From assembly GCA_034716155.1 (NCBI GenBank), contig JAYEFR010000030.1, forward strand, positions 1-64,000: 64,000 nucleotides of DNA, written 5' to 3'. Position 1 is the stretch's first letter. Each line of letters begins with the position of its first letter. Source of the stretch: JAGGYK01 sp034716155 (GTDB lineage Bacteria > Desulfobacterota > Desulfomonilia > UBA1062). A program made the translations under genes and the position numbers. The notes beneath the pieces were generated by a model. It saw only the letters and a list, made by a program, of their open reading frames with translations, did not search any database and was not told the origin of the DNA. Of this stretch, positions 16,678-25,647 are shown piece after piece.

Positions 16678-18069
16678 ATGGCATGTACTACACATTCCAT
16701 GTTTGAGAAATCCATCACACGAAGAGATGCACTCAAAACCATCGGAGGCATGTTTGCAACAGGATTGATGGTTCAAAGTTTCCCGAATGTCCTTTTTGCT
16801 AAAGAGAAACAACCCAATATCATCTTTATCCTATCTGATGATCACAGGTGGGATATATTGAGCTGTTTAGGACACCCATTTATTCAAACTCCATATATGG
16901 ATAGACTCGCCAAAGAGGGCGTTTTGTTTGAAAATGCATTCGTCACTACGTCGCTGTGCAGCCCTTCACGGGCCAGTTTTATTACTGGTCAGTACGCCCA
17001 TACCCATGGGGTGAAGAACAATATCACTCCCTGGAATAACAGCAATGTTACCTTCATGGAGCTTCTCAAAGGGGCAGGTTATGACACCGCATTTATTGGA
17101 AAGTGGCATATGCCTGGCCATCTCCCTGAATTGAGAGGAGTCGATCAGTTTATTACCTTCACCGTTCAAGCCGGACAGGGGCGATACTTCGACTGTCCGC
17201 TTATTGTTGATGGAAAAGAAATCCCCTCGCAAAAACCTTATATTACCGAAGAACTCACCGATTATGCCCTGAAATTCATCTCTCAAAAAAGACAGAAGCC
17301 TTTCTGCCTCTACCTCTCTCATAAAGCTGTTCACCACCAGTTCCGTCCACCACCAGAGCTGGCTGGCATCTATAGTAATGTCCCACTAAACATCCCGAAA
17401 GAGGCAGATTCGTGGATAACATGGACCAAGGGATCTGTATGGTATGGCTTATTAGGGCCTATGGAATCTTTCTTTAGAAGATATTGTGAGACCATTGTGT
17501 CGCTTGATCAACAAATCGGAAGAGTGCTGGATAAACTCGATGAACTCGGCATTGCTGACAATACCATTGTAGTATATGCCGGAGACAACGGCTACTTCTG
17601 GGGCGAGCACCACCTGGTAGATAAACGATGGCCTTATGAAGAGTCCATGCGAATTCCTTTCATTGTTCGCTATCCGGATTTTATACGAAACCCTGGCAGA
17701 AAAGCCGAACAGATGGTGCTGAACATAGATCTTGCACCTACGCTACTCAGTCTTGCAGATGTCCCTGTGCCAAAAAGTATGGAGGGAAGGAGTATTAAAC
17801 CAATTTTAAAAGACAGCAATGCTCCGTGGAGAAAGGCATGGCTTTACGAGTATTTCAAGGACTTCCCCTACCAGGTGCCGGAATTGAACGCTGTAAGAAC
17901 ATCGCGGTACAAGTACATCGAATACAAAGGAAGAAAACCAGCAGACCTCTTTGACATTGTCAAGGATGCCCGCGAAACCCACAACCTCATGAATACCCCT
18001 GAAGGAAAGCAAGTTCTCCCTGAACTCAAGAAGATGCTCGATCAACTCAAGAAAGGAGATCAGCTATGA
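16678..18069 (+). CDS. Tat-exported type I sulfatase
   Basis: Hydrolyses sulfate esters; the substrate is unknown. The start at 16678 is preceded by GGGAGG and gives a twin-arginine signal (TRRDALKTIGG, residues 14-24) with a hydrophobic core ending near FA at 40-41. The metal site begins with LSDDHR (Asp54, Asp55). The formylglycine motif is CSPSRAS (Cys94), a Cys-type site that needs maturation by FGE or an anaerobic radical SAM maturase, neither of which is in this window. VVYAGDNGYFWGEH and KRWPYEESMRIP are family motifs. Length 463 is typical. It overlaps the next gene by 4 bases. Confidence 0.92.
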   Translation: MACTTHSMFEKSITRRDALKTIGGMFATGLMVQSFPNVLFAKEKQPNIIFILSDDHRWDILSCLGHPFIQTPYMDRLAKEGVLFENAFVTTSLCSPSRASFITGQYAHTHGVKNNITPWNNSNVTFMELLKGAGYDTAFIGKWHMPGHLPELRGVDQFITFTVQAGQGRYFDCPLIVDGKEIPSQKPYITEELTDYALKFISQKRQKPFCLYLSHKAVHHQFRPPPELAGIYSNVPLNIPKEADSWITWTKGSVWYGLLGPMESFFRRYCETIVSLDQQIGRVLDKLDELGIADNTIVVYAGDNGYFWGEHHLVDKRWPYEESMRIPFIVRYPDFIRNPGRKAEQMVLNIDLAPTLLSLADVPVPKSMEGRSIKPILKDSNAPWRKAWLYEYFKDFPYQVPELNAVRTSRYKYIEYKGRKPADLFDIVKDARETHNLMNTPEGKQVLPELKKMLDQLKKGDQL

Positions 18070-18647
18070 AAGGACAAAATATTCATCTTGAAAGGCCTTC
18101 TTTTGTGCAAAGGGTGATTGTTCCTGCTGCGATAGTACTAGCAATCATGATCATATCTCTTCTTGTGTACTGGAATTCCTGGCGAATCGATTCTGTCGGG
18201 GCGCATCGTATTGTGGCTAACATTGCAGCAGTAGTGCTGTTTGTAAGCATAGGATTCGGCAGTCTCCTTGTCTATCCCATGGCATATTTCAGGGGTGCAA
18301 ACGCTGGGGAAAGAATCTTCGCCTCCTTAATCACTCCAATTATATGGCTTATTAAAGAGTCCATACGGGTAAGCGTGTTCTACACCTTTGCCGAGACCCT
18401 CTATTACGGATTAAACCCTCTCTATCTCGCCGTCTTTATCGGCCCTTTCGGACTTATGGGCATATGCGAACTTGTATGCCGCTCTATTATCAAAAAACGC
18501 AGCGACACATCGATCAGGGTTATAACCCCACTACCTGTTGCTGCTATTTTCGCTGCACTCGTTGCATTGTATGTATTTCTCATCTGGGGCGGAGGCGTCC
18601 ACTGGTTTTACATCTATATGGAGGGGTACAAAGCACTTTTCATATAA
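18066..18647 (+). CDS. multi-pass membrane protein coupled to the sulfatase
   Basis: 193 residues with about five hydrophobic helices (near 18-39, 50-73, 85-110, 120-140 and 155-178). The start overlaps the sulfatase stop by ATGA, so translation is probably coupled. No catalytic motif or named family is recognised. It may anchor or help the exported sulfatase, which is inferred only from the overlap. Confidence 0.75.
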   Translation: MKGQNIHLERPSFVQRVIVPAAIVLAIMIISLLVYWNSWRIDSVGAHRIVANIAAVVLFVSIGFGSLLVYPMAYFRGANAGERIFASLITPIIWLIKESIRVSVFYTFAETLYYGLNPLYLAVFIGPFGLMGICELVCRSIIKKRSDTSIRVITPLPVAAIFAALVALYVFLIWGGGVHWFYIYMEGYKALFI

Positions 18648-18742
18648 ACACCTGATTCGATATGTGGAGCAAAAATATCATACTAACGAAACTATTTCAC
18701 ATTGTATTAATATAGAGATATTTTTTGTTTGACTTTATATAC

Positions 18743-18773
18743 TTTAGATATATATACTTTAAATATATCTAAA
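18743..18773. promoter_or_regulatory. candidate PadR operator (perfect 11-bp inverted repeat)
   Basis: TTTAGATATAT at 18743-18753 and its exact complement ATATATCTAAA at 18763-18773, separated by 9 bases, lie 47 bases before the PadR start. PadR-family repressors usually bind such palindromes in their own promoter. The site is AT-rich, so chance pairing is possible. Confidence 0.6.
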
Positions 18774-18820
18774 ATGAAAATTTTTATTTTATGACTAATA
18801 GAAGTTCATTGGGAGAAACT

Positions 18821-19384
18821 ATGTCAGTTAAATACGCCATACTCGGGCTCCTGCACTACAAGGATATGCATGGTTACCGGATCAAAAAACATATTGAGCG
18901 AAATTTCGGACATATGTGGTCCATCAATTATGGCCAGATCTACCCCGCATTAAAAAAGATGGCAGAGGACGGATTGGTTACGGTAGTGGAAGTTATCCAA
19001 GTAGGAAGACCTCACAAAAAACTCTATTCCATTACCCCAGAGGGGAGAGCGGCTTTCACCCGCTGGATGGAGAGTTCCCCGGAGAAAAAGATGCTTTTAA
19101 GAGACCCCTTCCTTATGCGCTTTGTTTTTTTCGGTTTCGGTAAGAAAGAGCAGGCTCTTAAGATAATCGAAGGACAAATACAGCTGTATGAAGAACAACT
19201 CAAACACCGGCAGGATAATATAACCCGCTGGCAACACCACGATATATATGTGCGTCTTATGGCTGAGCTCGGTATGGTCCTCAATGAAATGTTTCTCAAC
19301 TGGATGAAACATGCCAGGAAGGAGATCGCTGAAAGCTCGGGGGAAGAGATCAGTGCAAATACTATGGGAATCTTCGCTGACTGA
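18821..19384 (+). CDS. PadR family transcriptional regulator
   Basis: 187 residues. The N-terminal winged helix (KYAILGLLHYKDMHGYRIKKHI, then INYGQIYPALKKMAEDGLV and GRPHKKLYSITPEGRAAF, read in parts) is the PadR signature; the C-terminal half is the helical dimerisation domain of the Vir subtype. The start is placed at 18821, where GGGAG lies 5 bases upstream, rather than at the earlier ATG at 18791. It stands 68 bases before the SDR/glycyl radical operon, in the same direction, and is its likely regulator, probably responding to an aromatic or other small organic effector. Confidence 0.92.
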   Translation: MSVKYAILGLLHYKDMHGYRIKKHIERNFGHMWSINYGQIYPALKKMAEDGLVTVVEVIQVGRPHKKLYSITPEGRAAFTRWMESSPEKKMLLRDPFLMRFVFFGFGKKEQALKIIEGQIQLYEEQLKHRQDNITRWQHHDIYVRLMAELGMVLNEMFLNWMKHARKEIAESSGEEISANTMGIFAD

Positions 19385-19452
19385 CAAAAACGTGATGATG
19401 TCATTAGGAAAAATGTGATCTTAGCAACAAATATATTAAGGGGGTATATACC

Positions 19453-20442
19453 ATGAATTTTAGTGGAATAACCTTGGTAACAGGGGCTGCGGGTTTCATG
19501 GGGAGTCACCTGGTAGAACACCTGGTAAGGCTCGGGGTTCGGGTCAGGGCTAGCGCTCGAGAGCGCAAAGACACATCTTTTTTTGATAATCTAGGCGTGG
19601 AGTTCATCGGGGCTGATCTAACAAAACCTGAGACCATACCCCGACTCTTTGAAGGTGGTGTAGACAGGGTCTTTCACCTGGGGGCCATCTGCAATTTTTC
19701 TACACCATATGAAAGGCTCTATCCCACAAATGTCTTAGGTGTGGATCACATGACCAGGCTGGGTCTTGAGGCTAAAGTTAAGCGCTATATCCATGTCAGT
19801 TCAACCAGTGTTTATGGCCCTTATAAGGGTGCCCCTTATACCGAGGAGAATGATCGATCCCCTCAAGAGGCCTATGGCACAAGCAAGAGAGATGGAGAAA
19901 ATATAGTCTGGAAGCGAATCAACGAAGGGCTTCCTGCTCTGATCTGCCGCCCGTGCACAGTTTATGGCCCAAGATGCACTGATGGTGCAGGTAAGGCCTT
20001 TTCCAGGCCAACATCCATCACTGCTATCCCTGGTAGTGGCAAACAGCTCTTATCTAATGTCCGTGCTGAGGACGTAGCAAGAGCAGTAGAACATGTCTCC
20101 CATTTGGATGATGCTGTAGGGCAGGCCTATAATATCTCCGAAGACAGCCACCCTACCCTGGAGGAAGCCTTGAGGTTGGCAGCACATGCATTCGGGACAA
20201 AACCTCCGAAGATCCACCTTCCTCTTAGTGTCGTTAAGGCTGCTGCACGCCTTGACGGCATGATATCAAGGCGAAAGGGAACAATTCCTGACCTGGAATA
20301 TGATGCTGTAAGGTACCTTTATGATGACTATGTGGTAGACAACACAAAACTCAAAAACACAGGATACAAGCTTATCTATCCAGACTTTACAGAATCAATG
20401 AAGCAGATGGAGCACTGGTATAGAGGACAGATGCATAAATAA
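19453..20442 (+). CDS. extended SDR (NAD-dependent epimerase / 3-beta-HSD-like)
   Basis: 329 residues. The Rossmann motif GAAGFMGSH lies at residues 11-19, the Ser is in HVSSTSVYGP, and YGTSKRDGE carries the YxxxK catalytic pair. The sequence resembles 3-beta-hydroxysteroid dehydrogenase/isomerase-like and nucleoside-sugar epimerase-like SDRs. As the first gene of an operon with CoA-ester enzymes, it is more likely to oxidise or reduce a hydroxy/keto acid or cyclic alcohol than to act on a nucleotide sugar, but this is inference. A strong AGGGGG lies upstream of the start. Confidence 0.85.
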   Translation: MNFSGITLVTGAAGFMGSHLVEHLVRLGVRVRASARERKDTSFFDNLGVEFIGADLTKPETIPRLFEGGVDRVFHLGAICNFSTPYERLYPTNVLGVDHMTRLGLEAKVKRYIHVSSTSVYGPYKGAPYTEENDRSPQEAYGTSKRDGENIVWKRINEGLPALICRPCTVYGPRCTDGAGKAFSRPTSITAIPGSGKQLLSNVRAEDVARAVEHVSHLDDAVGQAYNISEDSHPTLEEALRLAAHAFGTKPPKIHLPLSVVKAAARLDGMISRRKGTIPDLEYDAVRYLYDDYVVDNTKLKNTGYKLIYPDFTESMKQMEHWYRGQMHK

Positions 20443-20511
20443 GGTATTACGTGTAGTGGAGGCATCGCATAAACTTAGGTTAATGAAAAATAATATAAGG
20501 AGGGAAATTTT

Positions 20512-21342
20512 ATGAGTAAGGTTGTAGTAATCACGGGTTTGGGCCAGGGTATGGGCCGGGAGGTTGCGAAATTACTGGCCGCCTCCGGGTGGCAGATTGC
20601 GGGTTTTGATGTAGATGAAGACGGGGTTTCATCTCTGGAGAAAGAGCTGAATTCTATCGGAGGCGAACACTTGCTCATGCCAATGGATGTGACTGACCGT
20701 CCAGGCATCCTTGCATTCAGGGATAAGGTTTTGGAAAAGTTTGGAGATGTAAATACAGTGCTTTCCAATGTGGGTACTGGTTTTTTCGGCCCCTTTGAAG
20801 AGGTTGATCTTGAAAGGGCCTTGAAATGCCTGGAAATCAATGTGATAGGTGCTGCGGCCATCTTCCAGGCATTTATCCCTTCTATGCGTAAAAATGCTTA
20901 TGGAAAGCTCATTGCCATGTCGTCTTTGGTAGGCCAAGTACCTTTCCCCTTTGAGTCAATCTATTCGGCAAGTAAATTTGCTATCGAGGGCTTAGTCCTC
21001 TCTCTGCGTTATGAGGTTGAGCCTTTCGGTATCCACGTTGCATTAATAGAACCAGCTCAAGTCTCCACAACCTTTGCTGCAAAGATTCACAAGCTTCCCC
21101 CTGAGGGGTCTCCGTACAGACAGCGTGCGGCCCGATTTATAGACCGGGATGATGAGCTCATAAAGACAGCCCCCACACCTCCTCAGGCAGCTCAGAAGAT
21201 AGCAAGGATAATAGAGTTAGATAAGCCTAAACTCCACAACCAGGTAGACTTTATGAGCACATTTTTCTTGTTCCTCAACAAATTTCTGCCAAGGGCAATA
21301 AGAGATGCCATCCTGGTAAATCATATGGATATCAAGGTGTAA
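20512..21342 (+). CDS. classical short-chain dehydrogenase/reductase
   Basis: 276 residues with the cofactor loop GLGQGMG (about 9-15; the family consensus is TGxxxGxG), the acidic residue after beta-2 (FDVDED), the conserved NVG in place of NAG, catalytic Ser in AMSSLVG, and YSASK (YxxxK). FDVDED suggests a preference for NAD(H). The C-terminal extension after residue 230 is hydrophobic. It lies 69 bases after the extended SDR with AAGGAGGG before the start. Confidence 0.88.
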   Translation: MSKVVVITGLGQGMGREVAKLLAASGWQIAGFDVDEDGVSSLEKELNSIGGEHLLMPMDVTDRPGILAFRDKVLEKFGDVNTVLSNVGTGFFGPFEEVDLERALKCLEINVIGAAAIFQAFIPSMRKNAYGKLIAMSSLVGQVPFPFESIYSASKFAIEGLVLSLRYEVEPFGIHVALIEPAQVSTTFAAKIHKLPPEGSPYRQRAARFIDRDDELIKTAPTPPQAAQKIARIIELDKPKLHNQVDFMSTFFLFLNKFLPRAIRDAILVNHMDIKV

Positions 21343-21379
21343 GATAAAGGGTTAAGAAATTAAAGATAAGGAGGCCAAT

Positions 21380-23761
21380 ATGTTAGCCCAAGAAAAATCT
21401 ATGGAAAGGCCGCCGACCTCACGAGTTGAACGGCTAAGGGAGGGCGTCATCAATGCCCCACAAGAGGTCAGTGTGGAAAGGGCTCGCTATCTTACTCAAT
21501 CCATGACCAAGAATTGGGATAAACATCCTTTAACTCGCATGAGCATGGCTTTAGAGAATATCCTTGATAATATATCCGTCACCATTAGAGACGATGAGCT
21601 CATAGTGGGGGGGCGAACAGAGAAACTAAAAGGCGCCCCTCTCTTTCCTGAGAACAAATCAAAATGGATTGAGGGAGACCTGGATACCTTTGAAAAGCGA
21701 ACTGTTCAAAGGGCACTAATTACAGAAGAGGAAAAACGAGAACTGAAAGAAGACATCCTTCCCTTCTGGGATGGCAAGACAGTTGAAAACCTGTTGTATA
21801 AGACCCTGCCTCCTGATGTGGAAGAGGATATGGATAAGTATATCTTTACCATGATGCTGGAGATCACATACGGCATCGGCCACTTTACCATGAATCATCC
21901 AAAGGTTCTCTCCCTGGGCCTGAAAGGTATAATCGAGGATGCGAAGAAACGCTATAATGCCTTAGCGCCTGAGGAGTGCTCAGGGGAAAAGGGGCTGTTC
22001 TATGATGCAGTTGTTCGCTCTTTAAAGGCAGCCATCAGATTCGCTCACCGCTACGCAGCGCTGGCTGCATCTATGGCGGAAAAGGAAAAAGACCCTGTGC
22101 GTGCTGAAGAGCTGAAAACCATTGCCCAGGTCTGCTCCCGTGTCCCTGAACATCCAGCTCAAACATTTTACGAGGCCATCCAGAGTGTTTACTTCATCCA
22201 CCTCATCGCCCAGATTGAATCCGGCGGCAATTCTATCTCCCTGGGGCGTATAGATCAGATCCTTTATCCTTTTTACAGGGCTGATAAAGAATCAGGCAGA
22301 ATCACTCCTGATAAGGCCAAGGAGTTGATCTCCCTGCTTTTTATTAAGACCAACGAAATCTGGAATGTCCTGGAAGAGGTCTTTAGCCCTGGGGGTGAAG
22401 GCACTGAAGGAAAGACCACCCAGAATGTAACGGTTGGCGGGCTTGGGACAGATGGGGCAGATGCCACCAATGAGCTAAGCTATATCGGGCTGGATGCCTA
22501 TGCAGATATCCGTACTGTCCAACCAAACTTTGGGGTCCGTTTGAGTTCCAAGACCCCTGAGGATTTTTACCTTCGAGTAGTTACGTATGCAAAGGATGAT
22601 GTCCTGATGCATCTTTTCAACGACGATATTATTATTCAATCGCTCACAAAAGCAGGGCACACCCTAGAAGATGCTAGAGATTATGGTGTGGTGGGATGTT
22701 TAGAGCCTAATGCCCAGGGAAAGACCTTTGGCTCAACCTTTGCTGTCCAGTTTAATGGGATAAAGTGTGTGGAATTTGCCCTAAGCAATGGTGTGGATAA
22801 CACCTTTGGTTATCTCTCGGGAATAGAAAGCGGAGAACCGGCATCCTTTACATCCTTTGAGGATGTGTGGAATGCATATGATGCACAGATGTCTCACTTT
22901 ACAGGGCAGGTGGCCAAGGGAATGAATGTCATGGATCAATCCATTGCAGATCTTGTCCCTTCTCCTTTTGCATCAGCAATGATTGAAGGCCCTTTGGAAA
23001 AGGCACTGGACCTGACCAAAGGAGGGGCTGTATATAATTCCACAGGCGTTCAATTCATAGGTTTCGCCAACGTAATAGATAGCCTCTTTGGTATAAAAAA
23101 GGCTGTCTATGAAGATAAACGGGTATCCTTAAAGGATCTGTCGGCGTGGCTGGCTGAAGACTGGCTCGATGCCGATGACAAGAGATCCTTCTTTTTAAAC
23201 AAGATTCCCAAGTACGGAAACGATAATGACGAGGTAGATGCTATGGGCATTAAGGTGTTGAATCATTTCTGTGATGAACTGGAAAAACATAAGAATTTCC
23301 GTGGCGGGGCCTTCCGGCCAGGGGTTTTCTCTGTGGGTTTTCATCTGGCCTTTGGTTCCTTTACTGCAGCAACCCCGGATGGACGCTATTCCGGGGATGT
23401 ATTGGGAAACGGGCTTTCCCCTACAACCGGCAACGAGATCTATGGCCCCACAGCGGTAATGAACTCGCTAACCAAGCTTCCCCTCACGCGCATCCACAAT
23501 GGTGCAAATCTCAATATGAGATTTTCCGGCAAACAAATTAAGGCCGGGAACCTCATGGCCCTTATAAAGGCCTATTTCGCAAAAGGTGGGATTCAGGTCC
23601 AGTTTAATATGGTAGACCCTGATATTTTAAGGGATGCCAAGGTTCACCCGGAAAGATACAAGGACCTGGTGGTGAGGATAAGCGGGTATTCTGTGCTGTT
23701 TACAGGACTGAGCGAGACAGCACAGGATGAGATTATAAGTCGCACCGAGTTTGAACTGTAG
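21380..23761 (+). CDS. glycyl radical enzyme of the dehydratase/lyase/decarboxylase type, substrate unknown
   Basis: 793 residues, the size of glycerol/diol dehydratase or hydroxyproline dehydratase-type enzymes and shorter than benzylsuccinate synthases. N-terminal SRVERLREGV and ERARYLTQS and DDELIVGGRT are typical. The active-site loop is VVGCLEPNAQGKT, giving the radical Cys440 and the general-base Glu442 of the C-x-E group. The C-terminal glycyl radical segment is VVRISGYSVLFTGL with Gly769. The position that reads NGHS in many dehydratases reads GGNS here (282-285). No radical SAM activase is nearby. The fold and radical chemistry are clear; the reaction is not. AAGGAGG precedes the start. 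Confidence 0.93.
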   Translation: MLAQEKSMERPPTSRVERLREGVINAPQEVSVERARYLTQSMTKNWDKHPLTRMSMALENILDNISVTIRDDELIVGGRTEKLKGAPLFPENKSKWIEGDLDTFEKRTVQRALITEEEKRELKEDILPFWDGKTVENLLYKTLPPDVEEDMDKYIFTMMLEITYGIGHFTMNHPKVLSLGLKGIIEDAKKRYNALAPEECSGEKGLFYDAVVRSLKAAIRFAHRYAALAASMAEKEKDPVRAEELKTIAQVCSRVPEHPAQTFYEAIQSVYFIHLIAQIESGGNSISLGRIDQILYPFYRADKESGRITPDKAKELISLLFIKTNEIWNVLEEVFSPGGEGTEGKTTQNVTVGGLGTDGADATNELSYIGLDAYADIRTVQPNFGVRLSSKTPEDFYLRVVTYAKDDVLMHLFNDDIIIQSLTKAGHTLEDARDYGVVGCLEPNAQGKTFGSTFAVQFNGIKCVEFALSNGVDNTFGYLSGIESGEPASFTSFEDVWNAYDAQMSHFTGQVAKGMNVMDQSIADLVPSPFASAMIEGPLEKALDLTKGGAVYNSTGVQFIGFANVIDSLFGIKKAVYEDKRVSLKDLSAWLAEDWLDADDKRSFFLNKIPKYGNDNDEVDAMGIKVLNHFCDELEKHKNFRGGAFRPGVFSVGFHLAFGSFTAATPDGRYSGDVLGNGLSPTTGNEIYGPTAVMNSLTKLPLTRIHNGANLNMRFSGKQIKAGNLMALIKAYFAKGGIQVQFNMVDPDILRDAKVHPERYKDLVVRISGYSVLFTGLSETAQDEIISRTEFEL

Positions 23762-23836
23762 GTTAGAAAGAGCAGGGGCGGGAAACGTTATCATTAAACC
23801 GCCTTTCATTATACTGTGAAACATGGAGGTATTTTG

Positions 23837-24772
23837 ATGAGCAAGGTCACTACCATGAAAGAGGCTATAGCCCAGCATGTCAGTAGCGGCGATTTCCTAT
23901 TTATCGGCGGATATATCTGTAGGACTCCCTTTGCTGCCATCCACGAGATCATTCGGCAAGGGAAAAAGGATTTAACTATAACAAGAAGTAATGCTGCTGA
24001 TGACTTTGATATGATGATAGGCGCCGGCGTAGTAAAACGTTTTATCAGCACCTTCCTTTCCCTTGGTGTTTACGGGTTGGGACGCTGTTACCGCCGCTCT
24101 ATTGAGAAAGGAATCCCCCATAAGATAGAGGTGGAGGAATACTCAAATCTGTCACTACCCATGATGCTTCTGGCCGGGTCTATGGGGATGCCCTTTATAC
24201 CTGTAAAAGACATGGCAGGTTCCGACCTCCTCAATGTGAAATCCTTTATGGGAGAGAATAAATACAAGATGATCAAATCACCTTTTGACGGAAGCCCTAC
24301 CCTACTGGTGCCGGCTCTCCATCCTGACGTGGCAATAATCCATGTCCAGCAGGCAGATGAGGAGGGGAACTCCCAGATCTGGGGGATTGGAGGAGACTGC
24401 AAGGTAGGAGCCAATGCTGCAGAAAAGGTTATTGTAAGCTGTGAAAGGATTGTGAGCAGAGAGATTATCGGTAAAGACCCTTCTCGGACCATTGTCCCAT
24501 CCTTTAAGGTTGTCGCAGTGGTGGAGGAGCCCTTCGGGGCGCATCCGGGTTATACACCGGGGTTTTACGATGTAGATTTTGCCTTCGGAAGCCTCTATCA
24601 ACAGGCATCTAATACAGCGGAAGGTTTTGAAGAATTCCTCAATGAGTGGGTTTTAAATATAAAAGACAGGACAGAGTATATACAGCACTATATCGAACGC
24701 TTTGGATATGCGCAATTCAAGGGTCTTAAGGCAGACTTCGACTACGGATACCCTGTCAGTTATGCATATTAA
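23837..24772 (+). CDS. CoA transferase alpha subunit, GctA/IpdA-like
   Basis: 311 residues of the class I CoA-transferase fold (GDFLFIGGYICRTPFAAIHE, then LLVPALHPDVAIIHVQQADEEGN, read in parts), resembling glutaconate CoA-transferase subunit A and the ring-opening hydrolase IpdA of steroid catabolism. The start is set at ATG 23837 with GGAGG at 23825-23829; a GTG at 23816 would lie upstream of that site. It is followed after 15 bases by the beta subunit. It probably activates an organic acid to its CoA thioester or acts on a cyclic CoA ester. Confidence 0.88.
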   Translation: MSKVTTMKEAIAQHVSSGDFLFIGGYICRTPFAAIHEIIRQGKKDLTITRSNAADDFDMMIGAGVVKRFISTFLSLGVYGLGRCYRRSIEKGIPHKIEVEEYSNLSLPMMLLAGSMGMPFIPVKDMAGSDLLNVKSFMGENKYKMIKSPFDGSPTLLVPALHPDVAIIHVQQADEEGNSQIWGIGGDCKVGANAAEKVIVSCERIVSREIIGKDPSRTIVPSFKVVAVVEEPFGAHPGYTPGFYDVDFAFGSLYQQASNTAEGFEEFLNEWVLNIKDRTEYIQHYIERFGYAQFKGLKADFDYGYPVSYAY

Positions 24773-24787
24773 ACAGGAGGTGATCAT

Positions 24788-25588
24788 ATGAATACACATC
24801 CAAACGATTATATTAAACCCGAACTCATGGCCTGTTGCGGCGCCAGAGAGATAAAAGATGGAGATGTGGTTATAGTCGGAACAGGGTTTCCTACTATGGC
24901 TGCTAATATCGCTAAATATACACATGCCACAAATGCCACATTAATGCAGGAGTCAGGCGTCTATGACTCCCAACCTAAAAGACCTGCACTCTCTGTTGGA
25001 GATCCGTGTCTTAATCCCGGAGCGGCCATGATCGGCGGCCTGGTGGATATCATGGGTATGTTTCTCCAGGCCGGATGGGTGGATGTGGGGTTTCTGGCCG
25101 GAAGTCAGATAGACAAGTTCGGAAACATCAACACCACTGCTATCGGAGACTATAATAGACCTAAAAGCCGACTCCCGGGCAGTGGCGGTGCCAACCCGAT
25201 AGGCTCTTTGGCAAAAAAGGTGCTTATCATAGCCCTCCATGACAAACGCAGGCTGGCAGAGCATGTAGATTTTATCACAACCCCGGGATATATCGATGGC
25301 CCAGGGGCCAGGGAAAGATGCGGCCTGCCTCCGGATACCGGGCCACAAATCATCGTTACAAATAAGGCAGTGCTGCGCTTTGATAAAGAGACCAAAGAGG
25401 CATATCTGGCCACATATCATCCGGATAGTTCTATAGATGAGGTAGTTAGCCTTACCCCGTGGGGACTAAAGGTAGCTGACGATGTCCATGAAACAGAACC
25501 ACCGAGAGAGGAAGAGCTCAGGGTCATGTGGGAAATCATTGACCCTTTAAGAATGATCAAAATTTATGAGGGCCGGGGTTATGTATGA
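24788..25588 (+). CDS. CoA transferase beta subunit, GctB/IpdB-like
   Basis: 266 residues. LMQESGVYD places a Glu55 at the position of the catalytic glutamate of glutaconate CoA-transferase subunit B (ESG motif). The following QIDKFGNINTTAIGDYNRPK and RLPGSGGANPIGSLA segments are strongly family-like. The retained Glu makes true CoA transfer plausible, although IpdAB-type hydrolases share the fold. AGGAGG lies before the start. Confidence 0.9.
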   Translation: MNTHPNDYIKPELMACCGAREIKDGDVVIVGTGFPTMAANIAKYTHATNATLMQESGVYDSQPKRPALSVGDPCLNPGAAMIGGLVDIMGMFLQAGWVDVGFLAGSQIDKFGNINTTAIGDYNRPKSRLPGSGGANPIGSLAKKVLIIALHDKRRLAEHVDFITTPGYIDGPGARERCGLPPDTGPQIIVTNKAVLRFDKETKEAYLATYHPDSSIDEVVSLTPWGLKVADDVHETEPPREEELRVMWEIIDPLRMIKIYEGRGYV

Positions 25589-25647
25589 TCCCCCTTCAAG
25601 GATGCTTTTGATAATAGGATTGAAAATTTTTTAATATGGAGGAAGAG

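Noticed and set aside
21380..23761. Calling the glycyl radical enzyme a benzylsuccinate/alkylsuccinate synthase
   Set aside because: Length and the C-x-E active-site loop fit the dehydratase/lyase/decarboxylase group, and no small Bss-type subunits or class III CoA transferase are present.
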